64,000 nucleotides of DNA, taken from assembly GCA_030272585.1 (NCBI GenBank), contig BSYQ01000008.1, positions 2,108,001 through 2,172,000 on the forward strand, in the 5' to 3' direction. The position numbers and the translations under genes were made by a program. Source of the stretch: Bryopsis sp. KO-2023 (Eukaryota > Chlorophyta > Ulvophyceae > Bryopsidales > Bryopsidaceae). The notes under the pieces were generated by a model, which saw nothing but the letters and a program-made list of their open reading frames with translations, was not told where the DNA came from and did not search any database. Every line of letters starts with the position of its first letter. Positions within the stretch are counted from its first letter, which is position 1. Below are positions 32,760 through 44,186 of this stretch, in pieces.

Positions 32760-33929
32760 TGATAAATCCGAAACAAAAACAAAAAAATCACAAAGAAGAA
32801 TTTGATTTGTTGATTTATTCTTAACCATGTTCATTTACAGATTGTTGTTTCAAAATTAATATCACTGAAAAATACTTTGTTTTTTTTGTGTGTTCAACCT
32901 GCTCTCAACTTCTGCCACCTGTGATAGGGGACCGGGTTTTCTATTTATTTTTTTTATTTTCTTATGTGAGGGGTAGAAGCTTCTACATCAATACAGAAGG
33001 GGCGATTACATAATCAATATCTGGTTCAGAAAATGCTGTCTGTCTATTGAACACGGCCGTCTGACAATCATTTTGCTTCTTGTTGATTCCACCTCACATG
33101 TGCATTTCATTGCTGAGCTTTTACAACACAATTTCATTTTTCAAGACTGTGGATGTTTTTTCATTTTTTGCCTCACAAAAAGGAGTGGATTAGAAAGATA
33201 TAATGCCAACAGAGCAAGGAAGCTTTTCCATCATGTCGAATTCACATTTTTACACTGTAAAAGTAAGACCCCTTTTCCCACCAAATTCCCTTCATATACC
33301 ACAATCTATAGTCCTAACTGTACAAACTACCAGCAACTACCCAATCAACTGAATTACTCCCTTCCACAATCATAAAAAAAGACGCACCTCGAAAAGAAAT
33401 TTGGCCCAGAAAACCTGAAGGAATGACTAATAACACAGTTTATGTGGTGATGGTGAGGCCTTGAAAAAACACATGGCCAATCTGCATGTCCAGAATTCAT
33501 GCTGGCACCACTGCACAAATCTATATAAAATGCATCAGTGGTGTTATATCAGCAACGATTCAATTATTTACACCATCATCGTCAAAAGATCAACAAATGA
33601 GCGACCTACTCAAAGTGTAAACAGATTCCAGGAAATCAGAAAATCTTCCTGGAGATGAAGAAAAACAACAATAGCACTTTGAAACGAATTGAAATGCACC
33701 AGGAAGAGTGCAAAGAAGAACCCCCCCCCAGACTGACCACTGCTCCCCCCCCCCTCCCAACCTCCTCTGCTGTTTTTCAAAAACATAATGTAACTCAAAG
33801 GTTGGTTTGTTTGTTTTTCAAAAATGATGTCGAGCAATTTGTCGAGTATTAATATCTATGTCACACAGAAATCCCACACCCCCATATCTCGCAGGACTCT
33901 TTTCCTCAGTTTGACGACCGCTGGTTCGC
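32760..33929. other. Intergenic region, no gene seen
   Basis: AT-rich sequence between two minus-strand genes. ORFs here are short and lack domains. C-rich runs lie near 33721-33755. Confidence 0.5.
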
Positions 33930-34535
33930 TCAAAAGTCGCTGAACTCGTCAAGAAAAGGATCCTTTCTCTTTCTTTTCGACCGCGTCACGGCCGTTTGGG
34001 GTGCATGCGTTTGGTGCGCTGAGTTTCGATTTCCATTCACCGGAGCGCCGAATGTGGGGAAAGGGGGGAACGTCTCAGCCGACTCCAGCTCCACACGACG
34101 ACCTGATTTCAAAGCTCTGTCCACCTCCCCATCGGCACGGGGCATTATCGCGCCTCTGTCCAGGCACAAGCGCAGCAAGGATACAAGGCCTTCCGTCGAC
34201 GAATCTTTCTCCTTCTCCGCCATGACTTTCTCAAGCTTCAACCTCTTGTTCTCCGACTCCAGAGCCTTCACTTTCGCGATCAGATCGTCCTTCTCCTTTT
34301 CCACGGCACCGTTATTGGTTAGAACACGAGCGTACAGGAGTCGGAGGTTCCCGCAATCTTTTTCCACGATTTTGAAAGCACCGATCGCCTCTTTGAGTTT
34401 CGCCGTTAGATCTTTGTTCTTTTTCATTTCCGCATCCAAACACCTCTCCGCGTGGTCCCTCGCCACGGCTATGGATACCACTCCCCTCTTTACCAATTTT
34501 GTCAAATCCTCGGCGTCTGGGCCTGTCGAAGCCAT
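33930..34535 (-). CDS. Small coiled-coil protein with C-terminal basic motif
   Basis: 201 residues from the ATG at 34535; the open frame continues upstream to 34697 without an ATG. Residues about 5-110 are charged and heptad-like (MKKNKDLTAKLKEAIGAF; EKEKDDLIAKVKALESENKR), typical of a coiled coil. The C-terminal part is Pro/Asn-rich and ends with a nuclear-localisation-like KRKRK followed by an acidic tail (DPFLDEFSDF). Single exon. GC-rich codon use like the Rieske oxygenase gene next to it supports a real host gene. No family recognised. Confidence 0.6.
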   Translation of the reverse strand: MASTGPDAEDLTKLVKRGVVSIAVARDHAERCLDAEMKKNKDLTAKLKEAIGAFKIVEKDCGNLRLLYARVLTNNGAVEKEKDDLIAKVKALESENKRLKLEKVMAEKEKDSSTEGLVSLLRLCLDRGAIMPRADGEVDRALKSGRRVELESAETFPPFPTFGAPVNGNRNSAHQTHAPQTAVTRSKRKRKDPFLDEFSDF

Positions 34536-34699
34536 AGAAAAACCAAACAGGGAACCCCCGCAGCCTATGTCCGAACAAGACCTCGCACGCGCGGGTATCC
34601 TCTTTCGAAAGAAGCCAGAATCGCAAACTGACACCTGCGCTGCGATAACGTCACGGCAAGCAAACAACCAATGAATCCGAATGCCATGAATCACCAATG

Positions 34700-35247
34700 T
34701 ATTATCATGGTTGTTTCTTGGCAGAAAATGCGTGTGTCCCTGACTGACTGCGGCATTTCGTCCGACTACAGGAGGTTGGCTTTCTGGGGCAGAAGCTGGA
34801 ATCTATTTATCTGGGCGAAGGAATTTTGGTGCACTCTTCTTGAATTTTGCTTTTGGTTTCTCAGGGCGATGAGTCATCGCCGGGAGAGGCCGTCACAGTG
34901 AAATTCTGGCCATGCAACGTGAAAACACTGACTTGTTCAATGCTTTGATGATATAACATTTCCGTTTGGGGGATGACTGACACATTCTTGGAAGATGCTA
35001 ATTTCGGGGCGAAAAAGATTGGCCATGGTCATGGTGCCCTTGGGCAAAACCCTGGCCACATCCACTGCTACTGAAGGGATTGTGCAGAAAACTCCTACTT
35101 TTTCCAGGATTTATGGAAAAAAACTGGCTCGAAGTACCCACCCCAACACAACCACACAGACACTCCAAAAAATCATTCATTCAACCTTTTAAAAAAAACT
35201 GTCCCATATGTTCGAAAATCAAATATGCCCACCGAACCGCCACTGCG
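34700..35247. other. Spacer and 3' end of the DIRS-like element
   Basis: No gene recognised. The 3' (left) boundary of the DIRS-like element should lie here, but I could not find its terminal repeats. Confidence 0.4.
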
Positions 35248-36795
35248 TCACTCGAAGACAGAAGTATCGTCGAGAAAAGACGCAGGAGGCGCAGACAAGC
35301 CCGCGAACAGGGTAGCGCCAAAGGGTGCTGCCGAAGCTGCCAAGTCCAAATAACGCCAGATTGCGTTAGAGCGGGCAGACCATCCACCCCAAATGCGCAG
35401 CTTCCAAACGGGAACGCCGGAATGGAGAGCCGCTGTAGCGCCACCACGACGCAGAGAGTGCGAAGTCCAGTCGCCTGGGGGCAGCATAGGTTGGTAGAAC
35501 TCACAAAAGGCTTGAAACCGGGTGCGAATGGAGGCACCGGTGGTGGGGGGAGGGTCATCAGGTAACTGCCAAACGTAGGAAGACTCCGTGCCAGCAGCGA
35601 TCCAGGCTTCGCGACGCCGGGAAAAATAGAGCAGGTAGAGGTCCAGGAGAAAGGAGGGGAGATCCCTGAGGGTGCGCAGGCGCAACCGCTGCAAACTGTG
35701 GGAGCCGACGCCCTTGGTATAGCGCTCTCGAAAAAAGAGTGCGTTGTCGGCCAGCAGAACCTCCAGGTCTCCTTCCAAAACTCCGGCGCCGCTGCAGGAT
35801 CGAGAGAAAAACAAGTAGAGGGTGGTCACGAGTAAGACGTCACGAAAAGGCGCCAATGCCAGCTCGGGCGTCACAGTCGCCAAAATGCGTTCCAAAACGA
35901 GAGGCGAAAACGCCTGAATGGCGTCGTCTCGTGGCCTCTCCTTGCCCCAACCACTTAGCACGCCGTTGATCATGCTGGTAAAAGTCAAAAGCTCCCAGCC
36001 GAGAAGTTTCATCACACTTGCAATTCCAGAAAGGTAAGTGGTGGCGGTCGTCACAACCACTGAGCCGGAGGCCTTCATGGCATGGACGTAAGCCAGCAAG
36101 GTAGACTCATCGGGAGGAAAAGCTTCAAATAGTTCGCCAAGACAAAACAATAAAAACCGAGAAAACTGGGGTCGCAACCCTTTCTGTGTGCTGGGCGCTA
36201 ACGCATTCAACCGTTGCTGCAACAAAGCCAAACCTCGCTCCTCGCCCAGCGTAGCCAATTGTTGTGACCAAAACTCCGAATAGTCGTTCAGCACCAAACG
36301 GGTGATCCACTCTCCGTCTGATAAACACTCCAGCGCCAACTTGAGGCGTTCGGCGGTACGGTCCCTCCGAAACGTCCTGGAATGATCGTGCTCGCGCTCG
36401 GAGGAAAAGTCACTATCCTCTTGGCCGACGCTGCTATCCGTTGGAACCACGCGCGGTGTCCCCAATGGGGAACTAGGCACAAGGCTGGCAGGCGATGTCG
36501 GAGTAGAAACTCGATAGTCGTCGGTAACTCCGAAAGCGGGGGGAACACCCAGTTGCGTTCCGTCCGCCAGCTCGCAATGGGATGACGTAAGCAGTCTCCC
36601 CCCTCTGTGCCCGACTCCTCCTGTAATGAGTGGTACCGTCCGAGTTGACGAGTCCCCAAGGATGCGTACCGGTCGCACGTGCAGTGGTACTGACGTTGGA
36701 TAGTCGTGAATAATGACGGGTGTAGTCTGTACTCCTCGGCTGACGTGAGTCGGGACAGTATGTCGGGCATATGGTTGTCCTTGGACGGTATCCAC
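35248..36795 (-). CDS. Tyrosine recombinase of the DIRS-like element
   Basis: About 515 residues in the open frame; the frame begins without an ATG inside the RNase H region, so expression may need coupling or frameshifting. A Ser/Pro/Thr-rich N-terminal region leads into a phage-integrase-like fold: an N-terminal SAM-like part (QFSRFLLFCLGEL), an Arg in FFSRSCSGAGVLEGDL, then the HSLRRGGATAALHSG box, the IWGGW motif and the nucleophile Tyr in RYLDL. The R..HxxR..W..Y set is complete, so cDNA integration by recombination is plausible. The ORF overlaps the RT-RNase H frame by about 500 bases, a layout known in DIRS/PAT elements. Confidence 0.85.
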   Translation of the reverse strand: MDTVQGQPYARHTVPTHVSRGVQTTPVIIHDYPTSVPLHVRPVRILGDSSTRTVPLITGGVGHRGGRLLTSSHCELADGTQLGVPPAFGVTDDYRVSTPTSPASLVPSSPLGTPRVVPTDSSVGQEDSDFSSEREHDHSRTFRRDRTAERLKLALECLSDGEWITRLVLNDYSEFWSQQLATLGEERGLALLQQRLNALAPSTQKGLRPQFSRFLLFCLGELFEAFPPDESTLLAYVHAMKASGSVVVTTATTYLSGIASVMKLLGWELLTFTSMINGVLSGWGKERPRDDAIQAFSPLVLERILATVTPELALAPFRDVLLVTTLYLFFSRSCSGAGVLEGDLEVLLADNALFFRERYTKGVGSHSLQRLRLRTLRDLPSFLLDLYLLYFSRRREAWIAAGTESSYVWQLPDDPPPTTGASIRTRFQAFCEFYQPMLPPGDWTSHSLRRGGATAALHSGVPVWKLRIWGGWSARSNAIWRYLDLAASAAPFGATLFAGLSAPPASFLDDTSVFE

Positions 36796-36911
36796 TTGAG
36801 CTCCATGTCGATCCCCAATGAATCCAGCAGGCGATACACGTGACTGTACGTGCGATGTAACGCGCTGGAACGGGAATTCTGCCGACTCAGTACCCAGCGG
36901 GTGACCAAACT
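36288..36911 (-). pseudogene. DIRS-like RNase H, second part
   Basis: Continues the RT-RNase H frame broken at 44706 by the chromovirus. Joining across the 5-bp duplication gives a continuous RNase H (LVTD-SLVTRWVLSR, then WIPSKDNHMPDILSRL). It is followed by the region usual in DIRS pol (DRYASLGTRQ, NWVFPPLSELPTTI, LVPHWGHRAWF). The end of the ORF overlaps the tyrosine recombinase in another frame. Confidence 0.85.
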
Positions 36912-36916
36912 GTCTG
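36912..36916 (+). repeat. 5-bp target duplication GTCTG (left)
   Basis: GTCTG at 36912-36916 is repeated at 44701-44705, flanking the two LTRs, as expected for Ty3/gypsy integration. Confidence 0.9.
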
Positions 36917-37430
36917 TGATACCAGCTGCTGACGTCCAGGGACGTCAGACGTCAAAAGCGTCATGCATCTGACGTCTGTGAAGCGTCAGATGCATCCCCG
37001 GTGAATGACAGCATCCTCCCAAGGAGGTACTACTGAACTACAGCGAGGAAACCACCGCAAGAGCACAGAGTCAAGACAGTGGTTCGATCAGCCAGATTAG
37101 GACTTGCGAGACTGAGGTCTTGTGTTCGAGTCTGAGTGGGAACGTGCTTTGGTCTGGGCCTGTGTGTGAGAGTGTGAGTGAGTCAGGAGTAGAACTGGCG
37201 GCTGTGAGTCAGGGTAGTGGGAGTGTTACGGGTGGTTAGTCACCCTCGGGAAAGTCGAACTGGGAGTTGAAATGATGGGACGCTTGATGTAACCTTGCTT
37301 TTCAGTGATCTGTTGGTGTGACCCCGAGTCTGTGACCCGTGCGATTTTGTGTGACTGTTCCGCCGCCGCCTCACTCTTTTCCGAGATAGGAGACGTCGCT
37401 CGCGGACGTCAGTCCTCCCGAGCGATAACA
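36917..37430 (+). repeat. 5' LTR of element D
   Basis: 514 bp, TG...CA ends (TGATACCAGC to GCGATAACA). The first 70 bases contain at least four ACGTC/GACGT cores in alternating orientation, with another pair near 37391-37412. These resemble bZIP (CRE/as-1-like) binding sites and are likely U3 enhancer elements. This is inferred from motif only. Confidence 0.95.
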
Positions 37431-37434
37431 TTTT

Positions 37435-37449
37435 TGGTTTCGGAGCCCG
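37435..37449 (+). promoter_or_regulatory. Primer-binding site of element D
   Basis: TGGTTTCGGAGCCCG, four bases after the LTR. It shares its first 13 bases with the PBS of copy B at 13705-13719, so two different Ty3 lineages appear to use the same primer tRNA. Confidence 0.75.
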
Positions 37450-37901
37450 AAGGAACCGACTGGACTGGAGCTCTCCGCTGGTTTGACCAGCAGGTTTGTT
37501 CGAGGCGCTTAACGCCAGTCGTAAGGTCGTGGGAAAACGGAAAAAAAGGCAAACGCAGTGAACGGGAAAAAAGGAAAACGTGTGGTAGCAACGTTGGAAA
37601 AGAATCACACCCATAAAAAGAGAGAAAAGAGGGTGCCAACGTTCAGTCGTGTGACAGGACGTTTGGGAAAAAGGTTACCCTGTAACCTGCGTCGCTGTCA
37701 GCGAACTGTAGTACTCAGGTTCGAAGGGTTAGAGTCGGACGTGAAGGGGTATAGTAGTATTACGTATAGTAACTCTCACGGCAAGGGCACGTGGGTTATC
37801 CGTTCACAGTTCGGCAAGGACAGGTCGTGGCGCGAAAGTCAACGGTCTACAGTTGACAGTAACCGTTGCCTGGAAAGTCAACTGAAAGTCAAGCGACCAG
37901 A

Positions 37902-40148
37902 ATGGCTCTGGTTCCGGTCGTTACGGAAAGCGACATGGTCGCGATAAGCGACGAAGTTATGGAAGGGTCAGAAGTGCAACCAATGGTGCACCAGCAAATT
38001 CAGAATATACAGATCAATGGTTCTGATCACACTGAAATGCAAAGACAGATTGAGGTCTGGGGTGGAACAGTAACCAACCACCTCCAGCAATCATTGACCT
38101 CCATGCAGAGCCAGGTTCAACAAGTCCAGGTTGAACTCTATACACACAGAGAGCAAGCAGAGCTATATCAGTCAACTCTAAAGGAAGAGTTGCAGTCAGC
38201 CTTAGTGCACAGTTTGGAAGAACAGAGTCGAAAACTACAGCAGACTCAAGAGCTACATGCAAAGGACTTTTATCAAAGCCTCACTGCAAATACAAACACT
38301 CAACTGAAGGACCTTGGTGAACAGTTGAGAAGTACAGGAAAAGATCATGCTGTGGGCATGGCTCAGTGGAAAAATAAGAACCAAACAGAGCTGGAACTAT
38401 TCCAGAAGAAGCAGTTAGCTCTACAGGAGCAACTGATGTTGGTTCAAAAGAAACAACAGGAAGATATTAATGCCCAACTATATGAAGTGTCTCAGCACAT
38501 GCAAAGAATGCAAAAACAGCTGATGGAAGAGAGGGAGAGTATGACAAACACAATGACTAGTATACTACAAGGAGAATTGGACTCCTATCCTGCAGTCATT
38601 CAGAAAATGGTAGCTACAGCAGTGGATGAAACCACCACAGCTATTGAGGACAAGTATAACAATGCTGAAGGACAGAAAGCAGATCTAGAAGAGACTAGAT
38701 GGGCTTTAACTGATCCAGAATATCAGAAAGCAGTTGATGGCTGGATGAAGGATGGAATCCTGAGAACACCTATTCCTCCACAAGTGATGCAAGTGCATAT
38801 GATGCAAGCAACACAAACAGTACAGAATACAGAGGAAGGAGAAACTGAGGGACAAACTCAGGATATCCCAACATCTGGTCAGCCACCAGTACAGCAAGTT
38901 ATACCTGCCACAAGTACTGGAGCAGTACCTCCAGGACCCTCTTCTTTAGGTCTGATAGACCTCACTTCAGGACAACAACTGTCCATGGGTTTACCACCCC
39001 CTATACTGCAACCACCAGCAGTAACTATAGCACCTCCAGCTACCTTTACTTTAGGTACTACCCCAGCACCATCAGGAATGGGAATTAGACCACCAAATCC
39101 CTTTGAACAGTTAACAAGTCAAAGAGCACCCAGTGGTGGTGCACCTGGAGGAAATCCAGGGGATCCAAATGGATCAAATGGACCAAATGGCCCAGACAGA
39201 CCAGGCATGCCTAGAGCATCTGGTTCTGGACATCCAGGGCCAGGGAATGGTGGTGATGGTGGTGGAGGTGATGGAGGAGGTCCCCCAGGAGGAGGACCAC
39301 CTGATAGAGATCCTAGTGGTACATCAGGAGGTTCAGGACAAGGTCCTGATAGACCTTACAGCAAACAGATTAAGCTCACTCCCCCAGAGAAATTCACAGG
39401 AGATGAAAGGATGTCTGCAACAGAATGGATACTAGGAATGAAGAGATGGTTGCAGAATCAACACATCTTAGAGAGAGACTGGTTATCCTGTTTTCAGTCA
39501 CATCTCCAGGGAGATGCACTTAGCTGGTTAAACCTGATGGATATACAGATCATGAATCAGGAAAAAGCAGAGTATGCTAGCTGGCAAGAGTTCACTCAAG
39601 AACTAAGGAATGTTTTTGAGCCACTCTCCCTAATAGAGACTGCCAGAAAACAATTAAGAACTCTAAGGCAGACTGGAACTGCCTTAGGCTACATCAGACT
39701 CTTCAGAAAGCTGATGTTTAGACTCCCCAATCTACCTCAAGAAGAAAGATATGCAGCCTTTGTGGATGGGCTCTCAGATAGAAATATGCAAGCACAGGTT
39801 ATGACCCTGTGTGATGGAGATCTGGATAAGGCCATCCTCACAGTCCAAAGACTCTCTGCAACTATAGGCAGTAGAGGTGGCACTACTAGCAATTTTAGAG
39901 GCAGAGGTAGAGGGAGGGGAAGATTTGGACAGAGAAATACACAGATGTCAGCAATGATGTCTGCTGCAACATCGCAACTGCCTCCTGCAGCAAATTCAGT
40001 TAAGGCTGTGCAGCAGAGAGGTCAGATGGGATCTAGGCCCTCAAGGGGAGGATCCTTCAAGTGTTTTCTATGTGGAAGCACAGAGCATGGGGTGAGACAG
40101 TGTCCCAAACTGTCCCAAGCTCAGAAAGCCCTGAAGAAGGGAAACTAA
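37902..40148 (+). CDS. Chromovirus gag (element D)
   Basis: 748 residues from the ATG at 37902. The N-terminal 270 residues are Gln/Glu/Lys-rich and strongly coiled-coil-like, followed by Pro/Gly-rich linkers. The gag core follows (FTGDERMSATEWILGMKRWL; QSHLQGDALSWLN; RNVFEPLSLIETARKQL), then an RG-rich stretch and a CCHC knuckle (CFLCGSTEHGVRQC). The ORF ends in TAA at 40146-40148, directly after the canonical slippery heptamer G_GGA_AAC (40139-40145). Pol overlaps in the -1 frame. Confidence 0.92.
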   Translation: MALVPVVTESDMVAISDEVMEGSEVQPMVHQQIQNIQINGSDHTEMQRQIEVWGGTVTNHLQQSLTSMQSQVQQVQVELYTHREQAELYQSTLKEELQSALVHSLEEQSRKLQQTQELHAKDFYQSLTANTNTQLKDLGEQLRSTGKDHAVGMAQWKNKNQTELELFQKKQLALQEQLMLVQKKQQEDINAQLYEVSQHMQRMQKQLMEERESMTNTMTSILQGELDSYPAVIQKMVATAVDETTTAIEDKYNNAEGQKADLEETRWALTDPEYQKAVDGWMKDGILRTPIPPQVMQVHMMQATQTVQNTEEGETEGQTQDIPTSGQPPVQQVIPATSTGAVPPGPSSLGLIDLTSGQQLSMGLPPPILQPPAVTIAPPATFTLGTTPAPSGMGIRPPNPFEQLTSQRAPSGGAPGGNPGDPNGSNGPNGPDRPGMPRASGSGHPGPGNGGDGGGGDGGGPPGGGPPDRDPSGTSGGSGQGPDRPYSKQIKLTPPEKFTGDERMSATEWILGMKRWLQNQHILERDWLSCFQSHLQGDALSWLNLMDIQIMNQEKAEYASWQEFTQELRNVFEPLSLIETARKQLRTLRQTGTALGYIRLFRKLMFRLPNLPQEERYAAFVDGLSDRNMQAQVMTLCDGDLDKAILTVQRLSATIGSRGGTTSNFRGRGRGRGRFGQRNTQMSAMMSAATSQLPPAANSVKAVQQRGQMGSRPSRGGSFKCFLCGSTEHGVRQCPKLSQAQKALKKGN
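40139..40145 (+). promoter_or_regulatory. -1 ribosomal frameshift site GGGAAAC in element D
   Basis: In the gag frame the codons are G GGA AAC followed by TAA. This fits the X_XXY_YYZ rule for -1 slippage, and pol lies in exactly that frame. Confidence 0.75.
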
Positions 40149-43100
40149 AAGAGGAGGCTAGTGTTGGGTCAGCTAAGCCTCCAGATGATATTGAAATGAA
40201 AGAACCCACTACAAAAACACCAGCCTCACTAAATGATGGTGTTCAAGAGACACCTGTGGTTGCAGCCCCTATTGCAACAGAACAGGAAGCATACACACTG
40301 GATGGGGTCACTCCAGGAGTGTTAATTCAAAAGAAAAAGCAGTCTCAAAAGAGAGTGGATAAACAAACAGAGGCCACTGTGAGTTTACCCACTAGAGTGG
40401 AAGGAAATGTTGAGGGAAAGGAACCAGTTCAGACTGCAGTAGCTCAGGCTACAGCAGCATATAGAGGATATGAACTGGCAGGATTTATTGGTGCAAAGAA
40501 AGCTACAGCATACATTGATACAGGATCCACTGCTAACTATATTAGCATGGATGCAGTCAAGGAACTGGGACTACAATACAAACCACAAGAAACTCCTGTT
40601 AAGTTTCTAGATGGTACAGAAAGGAAATCAGTGGGGAGATGTTTTGGCATCCCATTTGTCTGTGGAAAGATCCAGCTCTCATTTGATGCTGATGTCTTTC
40701 CAGACAGTAATCACCCAATCCTACTGGGATTGCCCTGGCTCATACACTATAATCCCAAAGTGGATTTTAAGTCAGGAATAATCACAGTAAACAAGGGCAA
40801 AAAGAGTGTAAAATTACCACTCTCAGTGATGCCTGAATATCAGCTCAAACCCACTGGAGCTACAGAACTTTCCTTTTGTTCTAGTGGCAGAATCAAAAGA
40901 CAGATAGAAAAAGGGGAAATCAAACACATCATCATGGTGGTGATTAGGCCAGAGGATGAATCAAAGACTGGAGTAGAAACAATCCCAGAACAAAGGGAAG
41001 GGGATGATCTACAGAAAATCCTGCAGGAGGATATGGATCCCAGGATTAAGGAAGTACTGACTCAGTACAGAAAAGTATTTGCAAAAGATTTGCCTAAGGG
41101 TGTACCTCCTACCAGGCTGGGTCATGAATTCAGGATTGATCTGGAGGAGGGTACAGAACCCATGTATAGACCCCTATACAAACTGTCTCCTCTTGAGTTA
41201 GATGAGGTTAAAAGACAGTTAGATTACCTGTTGGAGATGGATTTCATAGAACCATCACAGTCACCATTTGGGGCACCAATCCTGTTTGTCCCTAAGAAAG
41301 ATGGAGGGCTCAGGATGTGCCTGGATTACAGATGGCTCAATAAGAAAACCATCAAAAACAGATACCCTCTGCCCTTACCAGAGGAGATGATTGACAGGGT
41401 ACATGGGGCTAGATATTTCACTAAGATTGACCTGAGATCAGGCTACTGGCAGATGCCTCTAAGGGAAGAGGATAGGCCTAAGACTGCCTTCAGAAGTAGA
41501 TTTGGACACTATCAGTTCAAAGTGCTTTCTTTTGGACTTACTAATGCTCCAGCACAATATATGAACATGGTTAATGACATCTTCAAGGATATGCTGGATA
41601 TCTTTGTGCTGATCTTCATTGATGATCTCTTAATCTATTCTAAGAGCATCTCTGAGCATGTAGAGCATTTAGCAGCAGTCTTAGCCAGGCTACAGAAGTA
41701 TAGTCTGTTTGCCAAGGCCACCAAAAGTGAAATCTGTGTGAAGGAAACAGATTTCTGTGGATTTTGGTTGAGTGAAAAAGGGATCTCAGCAATGGATGTG
41801 AAAGTTAAGGCAATCAGGGATTGGAAGCCCTTAAAAACAGTTACTGATGTCAGAAGTTTTCTGGGGATGGTATCCTTCTATAGAAGATTCATCCCAGACT
41901 TTGCAAAGATAGCAGGCCCTCTGCATGACTTAACTAAGAAGGATGTCATGTGGGAGTGGGGCTCTGCTCAGGAACAAGCTTTTCAATCACTTAAAACTGC
42001 ATTGATGGGGAAACCAGTGCTGATCCATCCTAATCCAGTGAAAGATTACACTGTGATTAGTGATGCATCTGGGGAAGCAACTGGAGGAGTCCTTTGTCAG
42101 GATCATGGCTCTGGATTACAGCCCATAGCCTTCTGCAGTAGGAGATTATCAAAGTCAGAACAGAATTACTCAGTATATGAAAGGGAACTCCTGGGAATAG
42201 CCTACTGCTTGATGCAGTGGAGGCACTATTTAGAGGGCTGCCCAGGAGAAGTCACAGTCTTTACAGACCACCAGCCACTAACTAATTTCATGGATCAAAA
42301 GATGATGTCAAGACCCCAAGCCAGGTGGCTCAGGGCAGGACATTTCCTCAGCATCAAACCAAAAATTCAGTACATCCAAGGGAAACTGAATCTGGTTGCT
42401 GATGCACTATCAAGAAGTCTTCCAGCAGAGCAGGAACTCAAAGTAGTGAGTTCATTACAGCCTAGCACAGAAGAGATTACACTCTGGGAACAAGCAACAC
42501 TGGCAGATGTTGAGATCAAGGACATCTACACTCAAATACTGGATGGGGAGAGAATTCCAGGCTATGGAATTAATGAATCAGGATTATTGATTTATCAAAC
42601 TCAGGATGGACTTATGAAATTATGGGTTCCTCAGGAACTGAGGATGAAAGTCCTTACAGAAGGACATGATAATCAAATCTCTGGACATTTGGGAATAGAG
42701 AGAACTCTGGAGCTGATGTCCAGGAAATACTACTGGAATAATATGAAAAAGGATGTCCAGGAATATGTCAGGACATGTGAGGTTTGCCAGCAAATGAAAC
42801 CTGAGTTAAGAGCTCAGAAGGGATTGCTGCAACCTATTCCAGTAGCTGATAAGAAATGGGATCAGATCACTACTGATCTAGTGACTGATTTACCCCCTGT
42901 GGATGGATTTGATTCAATTGCAGTGTTTGTTGATAGATTGACTAAGATGGTAAAGTTTATACCCTGCAGCAAAACAATAGATGCACCAGGGTATGCAAGG
43001 ATATTCTTTGATCACATCTTCAGGAATCATGGGATTCCCAGTGTGATAATCAGTGATAGGGACACTAGATTTGCTAGTAAATTCTGGCAGGAATTAATGA

Positions 43101-43930
43101 GATGTGTGGGGACTAAAGTAAGGATGTCCACAGCCTTCCATCCTCAAACAGATGGACAAAGTGAAGTCAGCATCAGAACATTAGAGAATTTCCTAAGACC
43201 CTATGTGGAAGAGCATCCAGAGACATGGATGCAGGGATTAGGGATGGCTGAATTTGCAGCCAACAATGCTGTACACACATCTACAGGATACAGCCCCTTC
43301 TACTTGATGTATGGGGTGCATCCTCAGCTGCCAGGAGATCTACTGGCTGGAAAAGCTCAAGCTGAAGCAGAATCAGTGCAAGAGATGATATCTCATATGC
43401 AGGAAGTCATCAATGATGCCAAAGACAGATATAAGACAGCTCAAGAGAAGATGAGGCAGCAAGCTAATAAGAAAAGGAGGGATGTACAGTTTCAAGTGGG
43501 AGAAAAGGTGTTGCTCTCCACAAAGACATTGAATTTATCAGTCTTGAAACACATCCCAGCAAAAATCAGAAGAAGATATATAGGGCCTTTTGTTATTGCT
43601 GCTGCAGTGGGATCTGTGGCATATAGATTGGTGTTACCAGATGGATGGAAATTACATCCTGTATTTCATGTATCAAAGTTGAGAAAACTTCAGGAGAGTT
43701 CAAAGTTTCCTAGGGAGGTAATGGCACCTCCAGCAGAATTAGATTCTGAGGGAGAAGAAGAATTTGAAGTTGAGGCTGTAGTAAGACATAAGTTTTCAGG
43801 AAGAAAAAGGAGATTTTTAGTAGTCTGGAAGGGGTATCCACTTAGTGAAGCAACATGGGAACCCCAAGACAATTTACTAAATGCATCAGAGATCCTGGCT
43901 GATTATAAGAGGAGAGCTGGGATCAGGTAG
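40146..43930 (+). CDS. Chromovirus pol: protease, RT, RNase H, integrase, chromodomain (element D)
   Basis: About 1260 residues in the -1 frame relative to gag; the frame is open from 40061. Protease has DTGSTANYIS (near 40517). RT has [35 protein letters not shown] and the catalytic FIDD (41615-41626). RNase H has VISDASGEATGGVL, YERELLGIAYC and VADALSRS. Integrase has an HHCC finger (HDNQISGHLG, then CEVCQQMK) and a DDE core (Asp in TTDLVTDLP, Asp in SDRDTRF, Glu in GQSEVSIR). The GPY/F-like module (GPFVIAA) and a C-terminal chromodomain (VEAVVRHKFSG, FLVVWKGYPLSEATWEP) complete the protein. No stop or frameshift is seen. Confidence 0.95.
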
Positions 43931-44186
43931 AAGTTAGATGCACTTTTGATTCTGTGGCTGAAGGATCAGGAATCCCAGAGACTAGGGGATGGGTTGCATA
44001 AGGGCAGTGAAGTGTTTTCTGAACTTCTGTGGGTTAAGGATTTTATGGGGATCTAATTATCCTTTCAGAAGTGCAGGGAGCTTGGGATTTGCATCACCCT
44101 AGTTCAGAGTTACTTTTACAGAATCAGAAGGATGCATTTGATGGATACTTGGTGAGGGCACCAACTGCCCCCAGGGGGGAGGCAAT

